DNA of 64,000 nucleotides from Marinifaba aquimaris (GCF_013328345.1 NZ_JABULX010000004.1:62001-126000), one strand, 5' to 3'; positions 8,712 to 18,315 are shown, numbered from the stretch's first letter. Notes: generated from the letters alone by a model not told the origin. Numbers and translations are program-made.

Positions 8712-9416
8712 TTGAAACTTAGTAAACGTTTAACGCACATAGAGCAAGTCGCTCTAGCTCATATCAATGAGTATCAGCATATATGGGATACGTGCTGCGA
8801 TCACGGTTATTTAGGCGCTTCAATTCTATCTAAAAATCCCCAGATGCAGGTTAATTTTGTTGATTGTGTGCCTAGCTTAATCTCTCAAATTGAACAGAAC
8901 CTGCAAAAATTTCACCCTAACAGTAATGCCAAAACGCATTGTGTCGATTTAAAAAAACTGGATTTATTGCAAAGCTCAATGCCTGAAGAAGGTAAGCACC
9001 TGGTGATCATTGCAGGGGTTGGCGGTGAGTTAATGAGTGAGTTTATCAGCAATATACTGCTAAATAATCAAGGGATAGCAATAGACTTTATTTTGTGTCC
9101 GGTTAACTACTGTTATCACTTAAGAGAATCACTTGAGCACGCTAATTTAGGCTTAATTGATGAGTGGTTAATAAAAGAAAATAATCGCTTTTATGAAATA
9201 CTCTATACGTCTAATGATAGCCACCAACATCATCTTTTACCCAGTAAAGTTGGAGAGAAAATCTGGCAAAGTGATGACTCAAAACAAAATTTAATTGCTA
9301 AAGAATATTTGAATAAACTGCTGTGTCATTATCGAAAAGTCGAGTTTGGTGGTCAGCTTGATGCCGCAGATATCGTTCGCGCTTATGAACAAGTTAAAGT
9401 TTGTGAAAAGAGATAG
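8712..9416 (+). CDS. TrmK-like SAM-dependent methyltransferase (putative tRNA m1A22 methyltransferase)
   Basis: This 234-residue protein opens with LSKRLTHIEQVAL and WDTCCDHGYLGASIL, the modified Rossmann glycine motif of the TrmK/COG2384 methyltransferases. A DxxP-type segment, FILCPVNYCYHLRESL, follows in the catalytic region. Bacillus TrmK makes N1-methyladenosine at position 22 of tRNA; gammaproteobacterial members are annotated by homology and their substrate is less certain. The best start is TTG at 8712; the ribosome binding site is weak and there is no nearby ATG alternative. It converges on bioA, with the accessory insert between them. Confidence 0.75.
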   Translation: MKLSKRLTHIEQVALAHINEYQHIWDTCCDHGYLGASILSKNPQMQVNFVDCVPSLISQIEQNLQKFHPNSNAKTHCVDLKKLDLLQSSMPEEGKHLVIIAGVGGELMSEFISNILLNNQGIAIDFILCPVNYCYHLRESLEHANLGLIDEWLIKENNRFYEILYTSNDSHQHHLLPSKVGEKIWQSDDSKQNLIAKEYLNKLLCHYRKVEFGGQLDAADIVRAYEQVKVCEKR

Positions 9417-9431
9417 CCATTCAGATAAGTA

Positions 9432-9495
9432 AAAGCCCAGCGGTTAAACCGGGCTATTAAGTGAAAGTGTGGCTAGATAGAACATCTAGCCACAC
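9432..9495. repeat. Left flanking repeat of accessory insert, with two hairpins
   Basis: The stretch AGCCCAGCGGTTAAACCGGGCT (split here: AGCCC, AGCGGTTAAACC, GGGCT) is a hairpin with A/T-rich flanks and could be a terminator. A second, perfect 12-bp inverted repeat, GTGTGGCTAGAT / ATCTAGCCACAC with a 5-base loop, lies at 9467-9495 without a T-run. A decayed copy of the whole unit lies at about 10914-10972 beyond the broken nuclease gene. Confidence 0.6.
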
Positions 9496-9625
9496 AATGA
9501 GAATTAAAACCACATACAAAACAATTAGATAAGATATATCCATCAGTAAAAAACAACCTAATAATCATACGAGGATTTTCGATAAACACTTAATAAATAT
9601 GATTATAAATAACAAGGATAAAGTT

Positions 9626-10782
9626 ATGCTATTTGAAAATAAACACAGGAATGATTTAACCCCGAAACAACGACTTGAAAATGATTTTGATTTTTTAAAT
9701 CGCTCCAGTATGCCTGCCGCACAAAAAGTTAGAGATTTCTATAACCTATGGCTATCAAGATTTCCAGAAGAAGAGGCATTGGAATTAATATCAAGAATAC
9801 AATCTAAAGATGAACAAAATTGCAAGTCGGCAACTTTTGAGATTGTTCTTTACGCGATACTAATTACTAAAGGTTATTCTGTTTCAATTCATCCAGAACT
9901 TGATAATGGAAGTAAAAAACGTCCCGACTTCCTTGTTCAAACTCAAAGTGGTGAAGAGTTTTATCTTGAGGCAATTTTGGCTTCTGATAAGGACAGCGAT
10001 GAAATTGCTGCTCAGAAAAGAGGAGATCAGGTTTTAAAAATCATTGATAAAATCGACTGTCCAAATTTTTTCTTGATTTGCAAATCAAAGGAAAGCCAAA
10101 GGCACCTCCTAGCGGAAAACGATTGGCAAAAGAAATATCTAAATGGCTAGACAGCCTAGATCCAGATGAAGTGGCAGTGAAAGCAAAAGAGAGTATAAAA
10201 AACTTACCAAAGTATCATTGGAAAAATGATGAATGGGAAATTGATATTAAGGCCATCCCTAGAAAAAAAGAAAAGAGATTGTCAGGGAAAAAAGCTATAG
10301 GAATTGAAGGCAATGGTGCTGAATATGTAAATGAATGGGAGCCGCTAAAGAATGCAATTTGTAAGAAAGGAAATAGGTATGGGAGGCTAAATAAGCCTTT
10401 GGTTGTTGCGGTTAATATGGATACCCATGCACTAGACCCTATAGACGAAATGTAAGCCTTGTTTGGACAGGAGGAGTTTTTAATATCAAGTGTCTAAAAA
10501 GGCGAGCCTGAAATGAGAAGAAAGCCAAATGGAGCATGGGTTGGTATAAAAGGGCCTCAATACACTAGGGTCAATGGTGCATGGATATTTGAAAACATAA
10601 GCCCATGGAGACTAAAGGGTTGTAATAACACTCTATATCTTAATCCTTTTAGCGAAACAGAAATTACAAGCGAGATTCTTGATTTTCCTCACGCTAAAGT
10701 AAGCGGAAATGAAATGGAATGGTGCTCTGGTATTGATATTTTTGAACTCTTAACTACTGAGGCGCTTGAGGCTACTAGTTGA
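9626..10782 (+). pseudogene. PD-(D/E)XK nuclease-like uncharacterised protein, broken by a frameshift and two stops
   Basis: Three adjacent open segments read as one protein of about 385 codons. Segment 1 has FEIVLYAILITKGYSVSIHPEL, then KRPDFLV and FYLEAIL (landmarks: Glu, Pro-Asp and Glu of a PD-(D/E)XK-like core). Segment 2 begins FFLDLQIKGKPKAPPSGKRL, continues with LDSLDPDEV and ends DPIDEM. Segment 3 has NGAWVGIKGPQYTRVNGAWI and SPWRL. The lesions are a loss of one T in the run at 10066-10071, which shifts frame from NFF to FLDLQ, an in-frame TAA at 10453-10455 (DEM-stop-ALFGQEEF), and a second in-frame TAA at 10492-10494. ATG 9626 is preferred over 9599 because AAGGATAAAG precedes it. 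The intact family is uncharacterised, widespread and patchy, and is plausibly defence-linked. This copy is almost certainly dead. Confidence 0.8.
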
Positions 10783-11044
10783 GATATTGATATATATGGC
10801 TTCCTCGTATGATTATCCGTGTTAGTCACATAGCTAGAGGCATTGTTTTTATTGGAGCTTAAATAAAAAATGGCCACTTAAATTAATAAATAAATAGCCA
10901 CAGTTTGACTTAATAGCCCGCGGTTAAACTGGGATATTTTATTGAAAATATAGCTATAGAACGATGAATTTTTCACATCTTAATTATGTAACCTACGCAT
11001 ATCTGAGCATGGGTTAGACATTTTTCGTTTTTGGGATGATAAAG
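10783..11044. other. Non-coding tail of accessory insert
   Basis: This AT-rich stretch between the broken nuclease gene and the 3' end of bioA contains the decayed right-hand repeat (listed separately). I see no convincing gene, RNA or strong terminator for bioA in it. Confidence 0.5.
10914..10972. repeat. Right flanking repeat of accessory insert (decayed copy)
   Basis: AGCCCGCGGTTAAACTGGGAT, followed by TATTTTATTGAAAATATAGCTA and TAGAAC, aligns with the left repeat: AGCCCAGCGGTTAAACCGGGCT, TATTAAGTGAAAGTGTGGCTA, TAGAAC (each split at natural breaks). The direct orientation is kept. The hairpin arms are degraded in this copy. Confidence 0.5.
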
Positions 11045-12325
11045 CTATGACTGTTCGAAATAGTATTCGATGGCATGGGCTAGCTTTTCTACTTCTGCTA
11101 GACCTGCAATATAGGGCGGCATAATATAGACAAGCTTTCCGAATGGCCTAATCCAGACACCTTGTTCAACAAACACTTTTTGAATTTGGGCTACATTGAC
11201 AGGCTCATGTGTCTCAACTACACCAATTGCACCAAGACATCTGACATCGGCAATTTTAGGATTTGTTTTCAAAGGTAATAAGCACTTTGTTAACCACTTT
11301 TCTAGTTGTGCTACTTTTTTTTGCCAGTCAGAAGCTAATAGTAAGTCAATTGAAGCAACTGCGGTTGCACAGGCAAGGGGGTTTCCCATAAATGTTGGGC
11401 CATGCATAAACACGCCCGCTTCGCCATTACAAATGCCTGTTGCAATTTTTTCGGTTGTTAACGTTGCCGCTAAACTCATCATGCCACCTGTTAGGGTCTT
11501 ACCTAAACACAAAATATCGGGTGAGATACCTGCCCACTCACAGGCAAATAACTTACCGGTACGACCAAACCCCGTGGCAATTTCATCGGCAATGAGCAGA
11601 ACATCATATTTATCGCAAAGTGCACGAGCTTGAACCAAGTACTCAGGATGATAGAAATACATGCCACCAGTACCTTGAACTACAGGCTCTAGGATTAAAG
11701 CAGCCGCTTCGTGGTGATGGTTTTTTAAGGTGTTTTCTAATGCAGTCATGGCATTGGCTTGCCATGTTTGATTGATTTTTACACTGGGGCGCTCAACAAA
11801 TATTTGTTTTTGTAAGTTATTAGCAAACAACGTGTGCATACCTGTGATTGGGTCGCATACAGACATCGCTGCAAACGTATCACCATGATAGCCTTTTTCT
11901 AAAGCGAGAAATTTTGATTTTTCTGCTTTACCTTGGCTATGCCAATATTGCAGCGCCATTTTCATCGACACCTCAACCGCAACCGAGCCTGAATCAGAGA
12001 TAAATATTTTGTCTAAACCTTCTGGGGTGAGCTTAACTAACCGCTTTGATAGTTCAATCGCCGGGTTATGCGTTATTCCACCAAACATCACATGGGCCAT
12101 TTTATCTATTTGCGCTTTCATCGAATCGTTGAGTACTGGATGGTTATAACCATGCAGCGTCGACCACCATGAAGACATACCATCAACTAATTCAGAGCCA
12201 TCTTCTAATTGCAAGTAACACCCTTTTGCTGCCACAACACCGTATACAGGAAGTGGCTCGGTTAATGATGTGTAAGGGTGCCAGATATGGTCTTGGTCAA
12301 ATTGATAGTCAATTTTTTGGGTCAT
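11045..12325 (-). CDS. bioA: Adenosylmethionine-8-amino-7-oxononanoate aminotransferase
   Basis: This 426-residue class III aminotransferase converts KAPA to DAPA in biotin synthesis, using S-adenosylmethionine as amino donor and pyridoxal phosphate as cofactor. The PLP lysine is Lys276 in LCLGKTLTGG, and the PLP-ring aspartate is Asp247 in IADEIATGFGR. IWHPYTS near the N-terminus and SSWWSTLHGYNHP are BioA signatures. It is transcribed divergently from bioBFCD, the enterobacterial arrangement. The intergenic region contains inverted-repeat elements likely to be the shared operator. The protein is cytoplasmic and the call is secure. Confidence 0.97.
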   Translation of the reverse strand: MTQKIDYQFDQDHIWHPYTSLTEPLPVYGVVAAKGCYLQLEDGSELVDGMSSWWSTLHGYNHPVLNDSMKAQIDKMAHVMFGGITHNPAIELSKRLVKLTPEGLDKIFISDSGSVAVEVSMKMALQYWHSQGKAEKSKFLALEKGYHGDTFAAMSVCDPITGMHTLFANNLQKQIFVERPSVKINQTWQANAMTALENTLKNHHHEAAALILEPVVQGTGGMYFYHPEYLVQARALCDKYDVLLIADEIATGFGRTGKLFACEWAGISPDILCLGKTLTGGMMSLAATLTTEKIATGICNGEAGVFMHGPTFMGNPLACATAVASIDLLLASDWQKKVAQLEKWLTKCLLPLKTNPKIADVRCLGAIGVVETHEPVNVAQIQKVFVEQGVWIRPFGKLVYIMPPYIAGLAEVEKLAHAIEYYFEQS

Positions 12326-12385
12326 AGCGCAATCAACCTTAAAGTTTGCATTATAAATAGATAGTTTTGGTTAATTATTGTTCGT

Positions 12386-12441
12386 TAGTAAACCTTGAGT
12401 GGGTTTTAAGTTGACAGTTTACAAACTCGGTTTAAACTGTC
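12386..12441. promoter_or_regulatory. bioA-bioB divergent promoter/operator region
   Basis: A -35 TTGACA (12411-12416) and -10-like TAAACT (12433-12438), spaced 16 bases, point toward bioB. A 9-bp inverted repeat, GACAGTTTA / TAAACTGTC (12413-12421, 12433-12441), overlaps them. TAGTAAACC (12386-12394) and AGTTTACAA (12416-12424) each differ by one base from the E. coli BirA half-sites TTGTAAACC and GGTTTACAA, but they lie 21 bases apart instead of 16. BirA control is therefore likely in principle, but the exact operator is unresolved. Confidence 0.5.
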
Positions 12442-12480
12442 CAGAAATTTTAAGAACAAGAATCTATTTTGGGTGCACCT

Positions 12481-13521
12481 ATGCAAGCAGAAGTAAGACA
12501 TGATTGGTCATTAGCTGAAGTTAATGCCTTATTTGAATTACCTTTTAACGACTTATTATTTAAAGCGCAAACGGTTCACCGCCAGCACTTTGACCCGAAC
12601 GAAGTACAAGTTTCAACTTTACTTTCAATTAAAACGGGTGCTTGTCCTGAAGATTGTAAGTACTGCCCGCAAAGTGCACGTTACGATACCGATCTTGAAA
12701 AAGAAAAGTTGATGGAAGTTGAAGCCGTTTTAGAGAAAGCGCGAATTGCTAAGAAAAATGGCTCGACACGTTTTTGTATGGGCGCAGCTTGGCGTAACCC
12801 TAAAGATAGAGACATGCCTTATATCATCAAGATGATCAAAGGTGTTAAAGAACTCAACTTAGAAAGTTGTATGACGCTAGGTATGCTAACGCGTGAGCAA
12901 TCTATGGCGCTTAAAGAAGCGGGTTTAGATTATTACAACCATAACTTAGACACATCACCTGAATACTATGGTGACATCATCACTACACGTACTTACAAAG
13001 ACCGCTTAGACACATTAGAGAATGTGCGTGCAGCAGGGATGAAGGTATGTTCTGGTGGTATTGTGGGTATGGGTGAAAAAGCGAATGACCGTTCAGGTTT
13101 ATTACTCAACTTAGCGAACTTGCCAGAGCAACCTGATTCAGTGCCAATCAACATGTTAGTAAAAGTTGAAGGTACACCTATGGCTGATTTAGAAGACTTT
13201 GATCATTTTGAATTTGTTCGTACTATCGCTGTTGCGCGTATCATGATGCCTAAATCACACGTGCGTTTATCTGCCGGTCGTACTGAAATGAACGAACAAA
13301 TGCAGGCATTGTGTTTCTTTGCTGGTGCTAACTCGATTTTCTACGGTGAGAAGTTGCTGACTACTGAAAACCCTGAAGCAAACCAAGATATGGAGTTGTT
13401 TGCTAAATTGGGTATTAATCCAGAAAAACGTCAAGGATACTCAGATGAAGTCGTAGAAGCAGTAGCAATGGAAGCGGTTGTTGAAAACAGCCAGCCAAGC
13501 ATGTTCTACGAAGCGTCTTAA
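12481..13521 (+). CDS. bioB: Biotin synthase
   Basis: This radical-SAM enzyme inserts sulfur into dethiobiotin in the last step of biotin synthesis. The 4Fe-4S/SAM cysteines are Cys55, Cys59 and Cys62 in [12 protein letters not shown], preceded by [19 protein letters not shown] and the RLSAGR motif with the 2Fe-2S-ligand arginine are present. I place the start at ATG 12481 (346 residues) rather than TTG 12469: E. coli BioB begins at about this point, and GGGTG lies at a suitable distance upstream. It is the first gene of bioBFCD, with bioF starting 23 bases after its stop. The protein is cytoplasmic. Confidence 0.97.
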   Translation: MQAEVRHDWSLAEVNALFELPFNDLLFKAQTVHRQHFDPNEVQVSTLLSIKTGACPEDCKYCPQSARYDTDLEKEKLMEVEAVLEKARIAKKNGSTRFCMGAAWRNPKDRDMPYIIKMIKGVKELNLESCMTLGMLTREQSMALKEAGLDYYNHNLDTSPEYYGDIITTRTYKDRLDTLENVRAAGMKVCSGGIVGMGEKANDRSGLLLNLANLPEQPDSVPINMLVKVEGTPMADLEDFDHFEFVRTIAVARIMMPKSHVRLSAGRTEMNEQMQALCFFAGANSIFYGEKLLTTENPEANQDMELFAKLGINPEKRQGYSDEVVEAVAMEAVVENSQPSMFYEAS

Positions 13522-13544
13522 TCAGTCAACGCTGTAAATCTCAT

Positions 13545-14738
13545 ATGATGCGACACCGCATTGAAAAAGCGCTTGCTGAACGTCAGCAAGCGTTTTTGTA
13601 TCGACAACGCCAAGTAGTTGAACCCGCAGGGCGTACTTTGTTGCATCAACAACAAAGCTATTTAAATTTTGCCGGTAATGATTATTTAGGGCTAGCGGCT
13701 AGCCAAGAATTAAAAAATGCCTTTATTAAAGGGGTTGAGTTATTTGGTTGTGGCAGTACAGGCTCGCCCTTAGTAAACGGTTTTCATACTGTTTATCGTG
13801 ATCTCGAGCAACAAATCGCTGATTGGCTAGGTTTTGAGAGTGTCTTGTTGTTTTCCACAGGTTTCAGTGCCAATTCTACTTTACTCAAAACGCTCTTTGG
13901 TAAAGGCGATACCATTATCCAAGATAAGCTTAATCACGCATCTTTAATTGATGGCGGCCTTGCATCTGCTGCTGCGCATTATCGTTTTAATCACAATGAT
14001 ACAGACCACCTAAAAGGCCGTTTAGATAAACTGGCTAGTGCGCCATCCAACCTTGAAGCGATCACAACGGCTATTGTCAGTGAAGGGGTGTTTAGTATGG
14101 ATGGTGATTCTGCTCCTGTTGCACAATTAAAGCAGCTCGCTCAGCAATACCAGAGCATGCTAGTACTAGATGATGCCCACGGTATCGGTGTTAAAGGCCA
14201 AAACGGGCAGGGCACTTGGTTTGATGAAAGATGTCAAAACCAGCCCGATATTCTTGTCGCTACGTTTGGTAAGGCACTCGGTTTATCGGGAGCCTTTATT
14301 GCTGCGGACAATTACATCACAGATTATCTTGTGCAATTTGCAAGAAGCTATATCTACAGTACTGCATTGCCACCGGCACAAGCCTATGCAATGCAAGCAT
14401 CAATTGAGCTTGTCAAATCACAGAATTGGCGTCGTGAAAAGTTAAACAACAATATTGCTCTGTTTAGAGAATTAATGGCACAGACTGATTTTGAGCTATT
14501 AACATCAAGTTCCGCTATTCAGCCAGTGATCATTGGCGATGCGGATAAAACCCTGCATCTAGCTGAGTACTTGCAAAGTCGAGGTATTTGGGCAAAGGCT
14601 ATTCGTCCACCGACTGTACCCGCCAATTCAAGTAGAGTTCGCATTACTTTAAGTGCCGATCATGAAGTAGCCGACATAAAACAGCTAGTGTCGACTTTTC
14701 AATCTGCCTGTGCCGCTTTTAACCAAGGTTCAGTTTAG
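13545..14738 (+). CDS. bioF: 8-amino-7-oxononanoate synthase
   Basis: This alpha-oxoamine synthase condenses pimeloyl-thioester with alanine to give KAPA. The 397-residue protein has the PLP lysine Lys243 in ATFGKALGLSGAF, the LDDAHGIG motif (residues 208-215), and the substrate-binding GNDYLGL and GSTGSPLVNG segments. The start can be ATG 13545 or the adjacent ATG 13548; neither has a strong ribosome binding site, so coupling to bioB is likely. It lies 23 bases after bioB and upstream of bioC. Confidence 0.96.
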   Translation: MMRHRIEKALAERQQAFLYRQRQVVEPAGRTLLHQQQSYLNFAGNDYLGLAASQELKNAFIKGVELFGCGSTGSPLVNGFHTVYRDLEQQIADWLGFESVLLFSTGFSANSTLLKTLFGKGDTIIQDKLNHASLIDGGLASAAAHYRFNHNDTDHLKGRLDKLASAPSNLEAITTAIVSEGVFSMDGDSAPVAQLKQLAQQYQSMLVLDDAHGIGVKGQNGQGTWFDERCQNQPDILVATFGKALGLSGAFIAADNYITDYLVQFARSYIYSTALPPAQAYAMQASIELVKSQNWRREKLNNNIALFRELMAQTDFELLTSSSAIQPVIIGDADKTLHLAEYLQSRGIWAKAIRPPTVPANSSRVRITLSADHEVADIKQLVSTFQSACAAFNQGSV

Positions 14739-14772
14739 CGCTGAACAGCGTTTAGATTTTTAAAATTTGAGT

Positions 14773-15639
14773 ATGTATTTAACGTCAACGCAAAAAAAAC
14801 AAGTGGCCGCGTCTTTTTCTAAAGCCGCAACCCAATACGATAATTATGCACGTCTGCAACATTGGACGGTAAAACAAGTTTGCCAACGCTTAGGTTTAGC
14901 TGATTCCGATTTATCAACTATTCGATTACTCGATTTAGGTTGTGGCACGGCCAATATCATCAAACAATTAACTAACGATTTTCCGGAAAAAGCATGGCTA
15001 TACACAGGTATTGATATTTCGGCGGGTATGTTAAGTGCGGCTGAACAAAAGCTTAAAACGCTTAATGGTCATCAAATAGAGGCCAATTTTGCGATAGAAG
15101 ATGTTGAACAATTTAGTGACTCAACGCAATTGATGGCAAAACAATATGACTATTGTGTGAGTTCATTAGCTATTCAGTGGTGTGACTTAGACAAAGTGTG
15201 TCAGCAATTAGCACAATTTTTACAATTAAACCCAAGTGCTGAAATAGTAATGAGTACCTTGTTAGAAGGTTCATTGGCCGAACTAAATCAGGCGTGGCAA
15301 TCAGTAGACCCAGCTCATAGCCATGTGAATGAGTTTTTATCGTTTCAGGTATTAAAGCAAGCACTAATCCAAGCAAGCTTGAGATACGGTTTTAGCTTTG
15401 AATTAGAACAAGATTGGCACCACTTATCTTATTCGTCTGCATTAGCTGTGATGCAAGAATTAAAACATATTGGTGCTAATCAAGTGGTCACACAAAATGC
15501 TAAACAGTTTTATTTAACCAAAGAGAAACTGAAGCAGCTTGAGCAAGCTTACCCTGATAACGATGATGGCGAGGGCACACCCCAGACAACAAAAATAGCC
15601 AGTTGGCACTTGGGTTTTATCAAGATTAGACGAGCTTAA
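14773..15639 (+). CDS. bioC: Malonyl-ACP O-methyltransferase
   Basis: BioC methylates malonyl-ACP to disguise it as a fatty-acid primer for pimelate-moiety synthesis. The SAM site is LLDLGCGTANIIKQL, with GIDISAGML as the acidic loop; SSLAIQWCDL is the BioC-typical motif IV. The N-terminal FSKAATQYDNYARLQ is diagnostic for the family. I choose ATG 14773 (288 residues); an in-frame TTG at 14767 is the alternative, and neither has a clear ribosome binding site. No bioH is visible in the operon, so the pimeloyl-ester hydrolase must be elsewhere. Confidence 0.93.
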   Translation: MYLTSTQKKQVAASFSKAATQYDNYARLQHWTVKQVCQRLGLADSDLSTIRLLDLGCGTANIIKQLTNDFPEKAWLYTGIDISAGMLSAAEQKLKTLNGHQIEANFAIEDVEQFSDSTQLMAKQYDYCVSSLAIQWCDLDKVCQQLAQFLQLNPSAEIVMSTLLEGSLAELNQAWQSVDPAHSHVNEFLSFQVLKQALIQASLRYGFSFELEQDWHHLSYSSALAVMQELKHIGANQVVTQNAKQFYLTKEKLKQLEQAYPDNDDGEGTPQTTKIASWHLGFIKIRRA

Positions 15640-15642
15640 AAG

Positions 15643-16341
15643 ATGAAAAATTACTTTATCACGGCCACAGACACTGACTCTGGCAAAACGTTCATTACGG
15701 ATCTAATTCTGGCTGGCTTAAAGGTAAAGGGTAATCAGGTCGTTGGCTTTAAACCTATTTCAGCGGGTTGCAACCAAACACCTGAAGGGCTAAGAAATGA
15801 AGATGCCTTGATTTTACAAGCCCAATCGAATGTTGAACTTGATTACCAAGTCATTAACCCAATTGCATTTGAGCCGCCCATAGCACCACATATCGCTGCC
15901 AGTTTGGTCGATACTTCACTGTCAATGAGCTTGGTAGATAGGGCATTTAACAACATTGAGCAATGCGCTTTAAATCAAAATACTGATTATTTGTTTACAG
16001 AAGGGGCTGGTGGTTGGTTACTGCCATTAAATACAGAGCAAACACTTGCTGATTGGGTTGCTAGCAGACAGATAGACGTTATTTTTGTTGTTGGTTTAAA
16101 GCTAGGCTGCTTAAACCATGCGTTATTAACTTATCAAGCCATCAAAGCGGCAGGGGTGAAAGTTAAAGCTTGGGTGGCTAATCAGGTATCCGAGGAGAGT
16201 ATGCCATATCAAGCAGAGAACATCGCTCACTTAAAATCGGTATTTGATGCGCCGTGTTTAGGTGTTGTACCTTTTTGTGAAAATGACGGGAAAACAAGCC
16301 AACAAATTGCCGGGAAATACCTCGATTTATCATCACTCTAA
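15643..16341 (+). CDS. bioD: ATP-dependent dethiobiotin synthetase
   Basis: BioD closes the ureido ring of dethiobiotin from DAPA, CO2 and ATP. The 232-residue protein has the P-loop ITATDTDSGKT (Lys15), the KPISAGC carbamate-binding segment and the TEGAGGWLLPL motif. It starts 3 bases after bioC, with AAAAGATG context, and is the last biotin gene of the operon. A weak hairpin follows. Confidence 0.96.
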   Translation: MKNYFITATDTDSGKTFITDLILAGLKVKGNQVVGFKPISAGCNQTPEGLRNEDALILQAQSNVELDYQVINPIAFEPPIAPHIAASLVDTSLSMSLVDRAFNNIEQCALNQNTDYLFTEGAGGWLLPLNTEQTLADWVASRQIDVIFVVGLKLGCLNHALLTYQAIKAAGVKVKAWVANQVSEESMPYQAENIAHLKSVFDAPCLGVVPFCENDGKTSQQIAGKYLDLSSL

Positions 16342-16657
16342 TCTTTTAAGCGGTGATAAATTGTTCAATTGTAAATCTTATCGCCGTTTGTTCAAAAACC
16401 TGATGTCAAAAATTTGCAATCCAGCGAAGATAGACTTTATTTATTATCGACTTAATAGCCTTAGTTGAGCTAAGCACATAATAAAAAAATATAAAGCTAT
16501 CCCTTTGACCTGCTTGTTTTTTATGTGTAGTAGTCGCATTATCATTGAATAAAAGTCATTCGTGTTAATCACCCAAGAATTAAAACGAGGCTGTTATTAA
16601 ATGCTTATCGAAAAGATAGATGCATAGCATTAAAAAATTAGGATTTAAGGATAAAAA
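16342..16657. other. Intergenic region bioD-pgm
   Basis: The stretch holds a weak terminator-like hairpin at 16351-16386 (CGGTGATAA / TTATCGCCG with an 18-base loop, then TTTG), then AT-rich sequence. AAGGATAAAAA, the ribosome binding site of pgm, is at its end. A promoter for pgm must lie here, but I cannot name its boxes with confidence. No small gene or RNA is seen. Confidence 0.5.
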
Positions 16658-18304
16658 ATGGCGTTACACCCAAGAGCAGGACAAAAAACACAGGCAAGTG
16701 ATCTTACTAATATCCCTCGACTCGTCAGCCAATACTACCTCAACAAACCCGATGTAAATGATAAGAGCCAACAAGTTAGCTTTGGTACATCAGGCCATCG
16801 TGGCAGTGCGGCAAAAAATACATTTAACGAAAACCATATTGCAGCGATAAGCCAAGCTTTAGCAGAGTATCGTCAAGAGCAAGGTATCAATGGGCCTTTG
16901 TACATAGGTATGGATACTCATGCGTTATCTGAATGTGCATTTGCCACGGCCGTTGAAGTGTTAGTCGCAAATGGCGTGGATGTTTATGTACAACAAGGTC
17001 GAGGTTATACGCCTACACCTGTTATTTCGAATGCCATTTTAACGTACAACCAAGATAAAACGTCAGGCTTGGCAGATGGCGTTGTGATCACGCCATCTCA
17101 TAACCCACCTGAAGATGGCGGTTTTAAATATAATCCACCTAATGGTGGACCTGCTGATACAGATATCACCAATGCTATCCAAGCGCGTGCCAATGCTTTG
17201 TTAGCTGAAGGTGGTGTGGGCATTCAGCAATTAGCATTTAACCAAGCGATAGAAAAAGTCACTGAGTACGATTTTGTTCAACCTTATGTTGATGGTTTAA
17301 AAGATGTCATCGATATGGACGCAATTGCTAAAGCTGGCGTACGTATTGGTGTTGATCCATTAGGTGGTTCAGGTATTGCTTACTGGGATGTTATTGCACA
17401 AACCTATGGCTTACAAATTACCAAAGTGAACGATATCGTCGATCCAACATTCTCTTTTATGAGTTTGGATAAAGATGGCAAAATTCGCATGGATTGCTCT
17501 TCGCCTTATGCAATGGCTGGTCTAATAGGCTTAAAAGAACAATTTGATGTCGCGGTAGGTAATGATCCTGATTATGATCGACATGGCATTGTGACGCGCA
17601 GTGCAGGTTTGATGAACCCAAATCATTATTTAGCAGTCGCTATTAATTATTTATTCCAACATCGTCCAGATTGGAGTAAAGATGCAGCGATTGGTAAGAC
17701 GTTAGTGTCTAGTTCTATGATTGACCGCGTGGCAAAATCGATTGGCCGTGAGTTAAAGGAAGTCCCTGTCGGCTTTAAATGGTTTGTTGATGGCCTACAT
17801 TCAGGTGATTGTGCGTTTGGCGGTGAAGAAAGTGCAGGTGCATCCTTCTTAGCTAAAGACGGTAAAGCTTGGAGTACGGATAAAGACGGTATCATCATGG
17901 CTTTACTTGCAGCTGAAATCATTGCCGTTACAGGTCAAGATCCAGCGCAGCACTACAAAGCACTGACTCAGCAATTTGGTGCGCCAGTTTATAAACGCAC
18001 TGAAGCGGCTGCATCGCTAGAACAAAAACAAGTATTGAAAAACTTATCGGCAGATGATGTTGAAGCAGCCACTTTGGCTGGTGATCCGATTATTGCTAAA
18101 CTAACCCATGCACCAGGTAATGGTGCGGCTATCGGTGGATTAAAAGTGGTTACCGACAATGGTTGGTTTGCAGCGCGTCCATCAGGGACTGAAGATATAT
18201 ATAAAATTTATTGCGAGAGCTTTTTAGGTGATGAGCATATTGCGCAAATAGCAAAAGAGGCGCAAGAGATTGTAAATCAAACTTTCAAAAAAGCGGGTTT
18301 ATAA
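16658..18304 (+). CDS. pgm: Phosphoglucomutase (alpha-D-glucose-specific)
   Basis: This enzyme interconverts glucose 1-phosphate and glucose 6-phosphate. The 548-residue length matches E. coli Pgm. The phosphoserine is Ser147 in [12 protein letters not shown], the magnesium loop is Asp303/305/307 in [10 protein letters not shown], the sugar-binding loop is GGEESAG (about 388-394), and RPSGTED near the C-terminus is the phosphate-binding loop. AAGGATAAAAA precedes the ATG. A terminator and then glgP follow, so the two are functionally paired: phosphorylase output feeds this mutase. In E. coli pgm follows seqA; here it follows the biotin operon. Confidence 0.97.
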   Translation: MALHPRAGQKTQASDLTNIPRLVSQYYLNKPDVNDKSQQVSFGTSGHRGSAAKNTFNENHIAAISQALAEYRQEQGINGPLYIGMDTHALSECAFATAVEVLVANGVDVYVQQGRGYTPTPVISNAILTYNQDKTSGLADGVVITPSHNPPEDGGFKYNPPNGGPADTDITNAIQARANALLAEGGVGIQQLAFNQAIEKVTEYDFVQPYVDGLKDVIDMDAIAKAGVRIGVDPLGGSGIAYWDVIAQTYGLQITKVNDIVDPTFSFMSLDKDGKIRMDCSSPYAMAGLIGLKEQFDVAVGNDPDYDRHGIVTRSAGLMNPNHYLAVAINYLFQHRPDWSKDAAIGKTLVSSSMIDRVAKSIGRELKEVPVGFKWFVDGLHSGDCAFGGEESAGASFLAKDGKAWSTDKDGIIMALLAAEIIAVTGQDPAQHYKALTQQFGAPVYKRTEAAASLEQKQVLKNLSADDVEAATLAGDPIIAKLTHAPGNGAAIGGLKVVTDNGWFAARPSGTEDIYKIYCESFLGDEHIAQIAKEAQEIVNQTFKKAGL

Positions 18305-18315
18305 ATTTATGTTAC

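Noticed and set aside
9432-9456. Integron attC site
   Set aside because: GTTAAAC fits the core rule, but there is no integrase, no paired R'' site with attC geometry and no cassette array.
10066-10078. Programmed ribosomal frameshift in the nuclease-like gene
   Set aside because: The T-run could slip, but two further in-frame stop codons downstream make a functional recoded product implausible.
11196-11633. 145-codon plus-strand frame inside bioA
   Set aside because: It lies entirely antisense to a secure bioA gene and its product is low-complexity with no recognisable motif.
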